Shown: positions 26,201 to 35,200 of the stretch, in pieces
Position numbering within the stretch: the first letter of the stretch is position 1
How the letters are laid out: every line of letters begins with the position of its first letter
Origin: an uncultured Candidatus Melainabacteria bacterium
GTDB lineage: Bacteria; Cyanobacteriota; Vampirovibrionia; Gastranaerophilales; Gastranaerophilaceae
Direction of reading: 5' to 3'
Assembly: GCA_934693165.1 (NCBI GenBank)
Contig: CAKUUX010000005.1
Coordinates: 62,001 to 126,000 of the forward strand
DNA: 64,000 bases
The notes under the pieces: generated by a model
The model's database searches: none
The model's input: only the letters and a program-made list of their open reading frames with translations
Told to the model about the DNA's origin: nothing
Position numbers and translations under genes: made by a program

Positions 26201-29200
26201 AGCCTGCGCAATCAGAGCCTTTTAGTATACATTTTCCACCACTATATTCATAGCCAGAACCCATCATTGCTGTACAACATGTTGCTGATGCATTAGCATT
26301 GTGACAACAAGTATTTGTTGCCCAAGTACCTGCACCGTCAGGATTGTCAGTTGTTTCACAACAAGTTTTTGTATTTTCTAATGTACAACAAGTTGAGCCA
26401 ACTTTCCAACCTGAACAAGGTTCTTCTGATAAACATTGACCATTATATATGTCATAAGTTGAACCCATCATAGCTTTACAACAAGTTGCTGATGCATTAG
26501 CATCGTGACAACAAGTATTTGTTGCCCAAGTACCTGCACCGTTAGTGTTGTTGCTTGCTTCACAACAAGCTTTTGTATTTTCTAATGTACAACAAGTTGA
26601 GCCAACTTCCCATCCATCACAAGAATCTTTAGCGTATGCATTAAGAATACATGGCATATAACTTGATGCAGATTTTTCGTTAACATTTGCAAAAGTAAGT
26701 TTTGTCGGAGTAGAAATGCTTGAACCACTAGAGAAATTACAACCTTGAGATACGCTCCATTTATCAAAGCTGTATCCACCTTTAACTTCAGCTGAAATAT
26801 TTACAGTTGGAGATGAACTTTTAATAGTAAGTGAAGTACCACCAGTAGTAACTTTATTACCATCAACAGTAATACTTGTAATTCCATTATTTGGAGTTAC
26901 GACAATACCGTATGATAAAATAGGGTTTGATCCACCACCAGAAGAGCCACCTGAACAGCTTGAGCCATTCCAAGTAGCGCTTTCACCCATTATGGCTTTA
27001 CAACAAATATAAGAAACGTTAGCATCGTGACAGCAAGTGCTAGAGCTTGATGCCCAAGTACCTTTTCTATGGGTACAACTGTATGCAGGAATTACACGGC
27101 TTGCACCCTCGCAACATTCTTTAGAATTTTCAGAAGCGCAACATGTACCATTTGTTCCAACCCATGAGCATATAGAACCACAGTTCTTTGGTGTGAATGT
27201 ACAAGTAACATCACCAGCATTTGGGCTAGTTACTTCAACTTGACCAGCAAAACTTGTAGAAGATGACCCAACAGCTACAAACTTGCATGGACCTGAAATT
27301 TCTAAATAGTTTTGTGCACTAGTAGAAGTATCTGGATATGTATAATTAAATTCAACAGAAGTAGTAGCAGTACCACAACCGATACCAGTACGTTTACCCT
27401 CATAGATTTCATTTTTAGTATCAATCAAAGTAGACGCACCTGAATACTTAGCATACAATTTATATTGAGATGTGCCTGAATATCCGTAAGGTATGAATGT
27501 ATACTTGTCAGGTGTTTTGACTGTCATAGTGTAAGTACCAGTACAGCCACTACTTCCACCTCCACCTGAAGGTGGTTCAGAAACATTTACAGTAATATTA
27601 CAAGATTTATCTCCTGAGTTTGGTAAAGTAACAATCCATTTTGAACCAATATCAGAAGAAGAATTTGAACCATATTGTTTATCACCAATAGTACAGTTAC
27701 CTGAAACAGTTGCTGATAAATCATTGTTCATAGTATAAGGAGCACCTGCAGTACCGAATGAGAAAGTACCTATACGTAATGTATATTCACCAGATGGAAC
27801 AGAGGTTACTGAAACAGTACCATTATTCAAGTTAAGAATTTCGTTATTAGAAGAATTATATAACACGATGTTATACAAAGTTGATGCAGTAGTAGGGCTA
27901 ACAAGAGCCACAGAGAACTCTTGAGTTTCTTGAGCAGTAGCAGTTGGTTTGATTACACAATATTTAGAGCCCGAAGTCGCACCAGAAATTGTAGTGCTTG
28001 CTGATGTAGCTGAAGTAATTGTACATCCACCATCAACGACTTCCCATTGTGTAAATGTATTTCCACTAGCTGGAGTCGCTACGATAGCTGTACCAGCTGC
28101 TGAAGATACATTTTTTACACCTTTGTTTGCAACAAAAGTACCTGCAACAGTAACTTCTGAAATGCTTGAATTATATTCAACTCTAACATCAAAACCTGAT
28201 GCTACTGTTTTACAAGAACCGTCATACCAATAGTTATTGTTACTCATACCTAGACAACATTTATCAGAGGCATTTTTATCATGACAACAAGTTCCAGCTG
28301 TAGATCCACCATCGTCATCTCCGCCGTTATCGCCACCAGAGCCACCAAAAGATATATCGCCAAAATTAAGAGTTTTTGAAGTACAAGTCATAGTAACAGT
28401 ACAACCAGTAGTAACATTAGTTGCAGAAAGTGTACCTAGAACAGCGGTATCACCAGTAGTCGAAGTACCTGTTTGAGTAAATGTACATTGCCCAGAAGTA
28501 GTAACAGAAGCTTTACCAGTAGTACATTCAAGAGTAACATCTTTATCTGGCCATGTACCACAAATTATACCACTATGGGTACCAGGAGTGAATGCACCTA
28601 CTGTAGCTGTTTTATAGTCACCAGAAGCTTTAATTTCAAGTGAACAACCCACAGCAGCATAAGCTGGTTGAGCAAACAATGGAGCAGGAGTATAATTTAA
28701 TACTCTGCCGTTTACTCTAACAGCTTTAGGTATATTTAATGCAATTAAAGTAACTTGAGGATCATAATATGCTGTAGATGCATCGTTAACCCAAGTACCT
28801 GCACCATCAGGATTATTACTTGCTTCACAACAAGTTTTTGTACTATCAGAAGTACAACATGTTGAGCCAACTTTCCAACCTGAGCAAGGGTCTTCTGTAG
28901 AACAAGTAGAACCATATAAAGAATAAGATGAACCTTTTATAGCTTTACAACAAGCATCTGAATCTGATTCAGAATAACAGCAGATAGAACCTGATGATAT
29001 GTATTTTTTACCTGCACCTTTAGGGTTTGATGTTGATGTACAACAAGCTGAACTTGAATTACCTGATGCACAACAAGTACTACCTTCTAAGTAGTAGTTA
29101 GAATTGTTCATTGCTTTACAACAAGCATCACTAATCGTTGCATCATAACAACAAACTGAACCAGAACTTACCCAAGTACCTGCACCTGATGGGTTCAAGT

Positions 29201-32200
29201 TAGATGTACAACAAGATGATGTGTTATCTTCTTTACAACAAGTTGTACCTACAAACCAGCCTGCACAACTATCTGTCTTTGGAGCTAATATACAAATATT
29301 ACCTGTTGAATCAGCATTACTAAAGTTATAAGATAATGTACCTGAGTATGTATTAGCTGTTGTGTCTGAACCACTATCATTATATGAACAAGCTTTATTA
29401 CCAGATACTGTCGTTCCACCGTATTTTACTGATGTACTTTCAAATTCTGCAGAAGTCTTAATTGTGGCAGCATTTCCAATCCAAATGATACCACAGTCTC
29501 CTGAACCTAAATTAAGTTCGCTACCAGTATATGGTTTAACATTGACATTTTTGAAATGATCTCTTGAGAAGTTTGCGCATACAACAATCTCTGTACCTGA
29601 ACTTGGATAATAACAGTTGCCATTATAATATGTAGGCTTTTTGCCTGTGTATATGTCTTTTGTAGCTTCACAACATTCTGCTGATGTGTTGCCCGATGCA
29701 CAACACATTGTTGTTGCATAGAAATTATTACCAGAACCATTTCCTGGAGCATTCGCTGCTGTACAACAAGTTTCGTCATCATTTTTTGATGTACAACATT
29801 TTGCAGCTAGAACATTACCAGATGAGTCTTCTGGAATGTATTCGCCGTCTTCACAAGTTACGCAAGTACAAGAATTGTTCTTATAACTATATGCATCTCC
29901 ACAGAAGCCTTGGCAACAACTTGCTGATTGGTCTTTTGATGCACAACATTTGCCACCTGCCATGTATGCATCAGAACCTTTTATAGCTTTACAACAAGCT
30001 TCTGATACGTCTGCATCAAAACAGCAAGTTTTTGCACTTTCTGACCATGTACCTGCTGTGTGTCCGTTTTGACTTGATTCACAACAAGCTTTGCTTCCGT
30101 TATCGTTTGTACAACAAGTACCACCTGTTTCACTTGATGTTGAATACCAAGTTGTACCTGTCTTATTATGACAACATGTTTTTGTTGAGTTTTCGTTCTT
30201 AATATATAAAGTAGATGATGAGCTTGCTGATGAGCCACCATAAGTTGTTACTGATGATTCTGAGCCAGATGCAACACAACAATTTGAGCCGTATTGGTAG
30301 TATCCACCTGCGCCACCTGATGATGATGAAGTTGTACAATAACCATTCAAGTTATTCCAACATCTATTATTAATATATGTCTTAGCTCCAGAAGTTGCGT
30401 TTACACAACATTCTTTTGTTGTTTGTGCTCCTGCTGAGTTTCCTTTATAAGTAACACTATAGCTTGAGCCATTATTCTTACCTGACAATGAGCCTGACTT
30501 ATTATTTGTACAACAATAGTTTGTGCCACTTGAAGTGTATGAGTAATATCCTCTTGCGCCACTTGAATTTGTTGATTTACAGTATTCATCCAAAGTGCTC
30601 CAACAATATGAATTTAACCAGTAAGCTCTTGTGTTTGAGCCTCTCTTACGGCAACATTCTGCTGTTGAATTATCTGAATTGTTCTTATATGTGATTGTAG
30701 ATGTTGTTCCACCTTTGCCTTTAACTGTTTCTGTACCAGTCTTAGAATTTGTACAACAATTTGAGCCGTCTTGGTACCATCCGTTTGCACCTTTATTAGC
30801 TATCGTATCTGTACAGAATCCACTGTTTGAATTCCAACATTTACCATTAATCCAGTTAAAGTTTGTGTGACCATTGCTTGTGCTTGTACTTGTACAACAA
30901 TATTCTGTTGAATAACTGCCTTGGTCTTTCTTTGTCATTGCTGAATAATAATGAGTATTCCAGTATGATGAATTTGTTGTTGTATCATTTGTACAGCATT
31001 GATTGTTTGTAGAGTCATAATCCCAGCCTTTTAAGCCTGCTGAAAGTGTTGATTTACAGAAGTCTGCTTTAGAATTCCAACAATAACCTGCGTTATCTTT
31101 GCTTGTTGTTGATGACCAGAATGTATTTATGTGTCCACCTTTTGTTTGTGTACTTGTACAACATTGACGTGTAGAATCGTTTGATTGGTTCTTAACATTT
31201 ACTCTTGCAGATGAACCACCTTTAACATATTTTGTTTGTGCACTTGTTGTCTTAACTGTACAGCATACGTTGTTTGTGCTATCCCATAGCCATCCACCCA
31301 TACCATGGTCTACCAATCCTGTTTGACTTTGGCATAACTCTGCATCGTCTAACCAACAATATCCACCTTTTCCTGCGTAGTTATTGTCTGTCCAGTTAAA
31401 TCTTGTGTGTCCACCCTTTGTTTGTGTGCTTGTACAACAAGCTTTGTTTGATGAACTTGATTGGTTCTTAACATTTACGCTTGCTGATGAGCCACCTTTT
31501 GTATATTTTGTTTGCGAACTTGTTGTCTTGATTGTACAGCAAACATTAGCTGAGCTATCCCATAGCCAGCCACCCATACCATGGTCGTTGCTAGAATCTG
31601 TTTGATCTTGGCATAATTCAGCATCATTCAACCAACAATATCCACCCTTGCTTGCGTAGTTATTGTCTATCCAGTTAAATCTTGTATGACCACCTTTTGT
31701 ATTGCTGTTTGTACAACAGAATTTGCTTGATGATGCTTGTTGGTTCTTAACTGCAACTGTCGCTGATGAACCACCTTTTACATATTTTGTTTGGGCACGT
31801 GTTGTCTTGATTGTACAACAAGTATTGGCAGAGCTGTCCCAAGCCCAACCACCCATACCGTGGTCTTTGCCATAAGTACTTGCTTTGTCTGTTTGTGTTT
31901 GACAAAGTTCTGAATCATCATTCCAACAATATCCTCCTGAACCTGCATAGTTATTATCTGTCCAGTTGAATCTTGTGTGTCCACCTGCTGTACCTGAATT
32001 TGTACAACACGCTTTATTTGATGCATTTTGTTGGTTATAAATTGTTACTGTAGCGCTTGATGCACCTTTTCTATATACTGTTTGTGATTTTGGCGCTGTA
32101 GTAATGCTTGTATCATATTTTATTGTACAACAACGGCTTGCTGAGCTATCCCAGAACCATCCACCCATACCATTTGTTTGGTCTGTACAAAGTTCGCTAT

Positions 32201-35200
32201 CATTTAACCAACAATAGCCTTTGCTTCCTGATACGTTTGTACTATCAGTCCAGTTAAATCTTGTATGACCACCTTTTGTATTGCTGTTTGTACAACAGTT
32301 TTTATTTGAGTTGCCTGATTCGTTCTTAACTACTACAGATGCTGATGAGCCACCTTTTCTAAATACAGGTTGGTTTGATGTTGTCTTAATTGTACAGCAC
32401 GAATTGCTTGCATTATCCCATAGCCATCCGCCCATACCGTAATCTTTACCGTATATTCTTGATGCATCTGTTTGTGATTGACAAAGTTCTTCGTCATTCA
32501 ACCAACAGTATCCTCCTGAACTTGCATAGTTATTTGCAGTCCAGTTAAATCTTGTGTGTCCACCTTTTGTATTGCTGTTTGTACAACAGAATTTGTTTGA
32601 ATCGTTTTGTTGGTTATATGCGCTTACTGTTGCTGATGAACCACCTTTTGTATATTTTTTTTGTGTACTATTTGATGATTTAATATTTGTATCATACTTA
32701 CTTGTACAACAACGGTTGCTTGAGCTGTCCCAAGCCCAGCCTCCCATACCGAAGTCTTTGCCATAAGTACTTGCTTTGTCTGTTTGTGTTTGACAAAGTT
32801 CTGAATCGTCTAGCCAACAATAACCACCGTTTCCTGCGTAGTTTTTGTCAGTCCAGTTAAATCTTGTGTGTCCACCTTTTGCATTACTGTTTGTACAACA
32901 AGCTTTGTTTGATGCGTTTTGTTGGTTATATACCTTAACTTGTGCACTTGTTGCACCTTTACGGAATACTTCTTGTGATTTTGGAGCAGTAGTGATACTT
33001 GTATCATACTTACTTGTACAACACATTGATGTTGCACTATCCCAGTACCAACCACCCATACCGTGGTCGTTCAAGCCTGTTTGTGATTGACAAAGTTCTG
33101 CATCATTCAACCAACAGTATCCACCATTGTTTGCATAAGTCTTATCCGTCCAATTAAATCTTGTGTGATCACCTTTTGTATTTGTGTTTGTACAACAATT
33201 TTTATTTGAATTGTTTGATTGGTTATTTACATTAACTTTTGATGCAGAACCACCTTTTACGTTAATGTCTTGTGCAGCTGTCGTACGGATAGTACAGCAA
33301 ACATTGTTTGCACTATCCCAGAACCATCCACCCATACCAGCATCGTGGTTATAAGTATTATTATCTGTTTGGTCTTGACATAATTCATTATTGTCTAGCC
33401 AACAATAGCCTCTTGTATCTGCATAAGCTTTTGCTGTCCAGATAAATCTTGTGTGTTTACCTTTTGTATTACTGTTTGTACAACAAGCTTTGTTTGAATC
33501 GTTTCTTTGGTTATATGCCAATACTTGAGCACTTGTAGCACCTTTTCTAAATACTGTTTGTGATTTATTATTAGTGTTTACGTTTACGTCATATTCACTT
33601 GTACAGCAGTGGTTACTTGCTTTGTCCCAGTACCAACCACCCATACCGTTGTCGTTACCAGAATCTGTTTGTTTTTGACAAAGTTCTTCATCATCAAACC
33701 AACAATATCCACCTTTGCCTGCATAGTTCTTGTCTGTCCAGTTATATCTTGTGTGTTTACCTTTGCTATTAACATTTGTACAGCAACTCTTTGTTGATCT
33801 GTCAGATTCATTCTTAACAGATACGTTAACTGTAGATTCTAATGTTGGTGGGTTAGCCTTGATATTACCTTTTGTCCAATATTTGATTGTATCAGCAGTT
33901 GTATTGATTGAACAGCAATCTGTTCCATCCCAATACCAACCACCTAAACCGTGGTCGTCTGATGTGTCTGTTTGTTGTTGACATAAGTTATTAATTGTAT
34001 CCCAACAATAACCACTATTGCCTTTATAGTTGTTTGTGTACCATATAAATCTTGAGTGACCATTCAATGTTGATTCATTAATACAACAACGTTTTGAATA
34101 ATCATCTGTTAATAATCTATCAAATTGACCTTGATGTTGAATGTTACCATTGCCACTATCATTTGAACGTGTAGTCTTTGATGTGTCAGTACAACAAACA
34201 CCTGATTTAGCATCGCCAATCCAGTTCCATCCACCTAAGCCATTGCTTGATGTAGCTGTAATACAGAATTGTGAAGCTGATGTCCAACATTGTGAAGGAG
34301 TTGAAGTCCAGTATTTGCTTTCGTGACCATTCTCTGCACTTTCACAACAAGATTTTGTAGCTTCAATTGGACCTTGACAACAAGATTTTGTACTTTCAGC
34401 CCACCAATGGTTTTTGTCTAAACCATTACAGCAAACTTGTGTACCTTCTGATGTACAACATCCTGAATATGTGTTATAACCAGTTGTAGCTTCTGGTACC
34501 CACCATCCACCAATACCAGCATTGGCTGTTGGAGCTACGCAGACAGCTTTTTCGTTTTCATAACAATAATTATTACCGTTGTAAGTTCTCCAGATACCTT
34601 TACAACAAACTTGGGCGTCAGTTTCTGAAGTACAACATTTATCAGCAGATGCTACGTACCATCCACCTTTACCACCTTTATCAGATGGCGCATTACATTT
34701 ATCTTTTTCACTCGCAAAACAGTATTTTGGATTGCTTGTGTTATCTACAATCTTTGTTGTACAACAAGAATTTGTACTTGAAATCCAAATACCACCTAAG
34801 CCCTCTGGCGCAGGCTTTTCACATTGTGTTTTTGGATCTTTCCAACATTTACCGTTTGCCCAGAATCCTGCTTCATGGCCGTCTTCTGTACTCTTACAGC
34901 AAGCTTCTGTAGTATTGCTTGTACAACAAGCTGATGTACCATCCCACCAAGAGTGAGAGCCACCTTTTACATCTGAATAAGCATTACAACATGTAGCATT
35001 AACATTTGCTGCTACTGATGTTGCTGTACAACATACATTATTTTTCCATAGCCAGCCTCCAAGACCACCTGTTCCGTCTTTTCTTACTTCACGTTTACAG
35101 TATTCTTCTTGTGAAATACATTCAAAGTTTGGAGTTTGGTTTGGTTTCGGAATGTACACTTGTTGTTTTGTTGTACACATGTGTTCTGGCGAATCCCAAC

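Noticed and set aside
31000..34120. CRISPR-like regular repeats
   Set aside because: The repeat period is 275-306 bases and the units are in one long reading frame with conserved cysteines; no short repeats with unique spacers occur.
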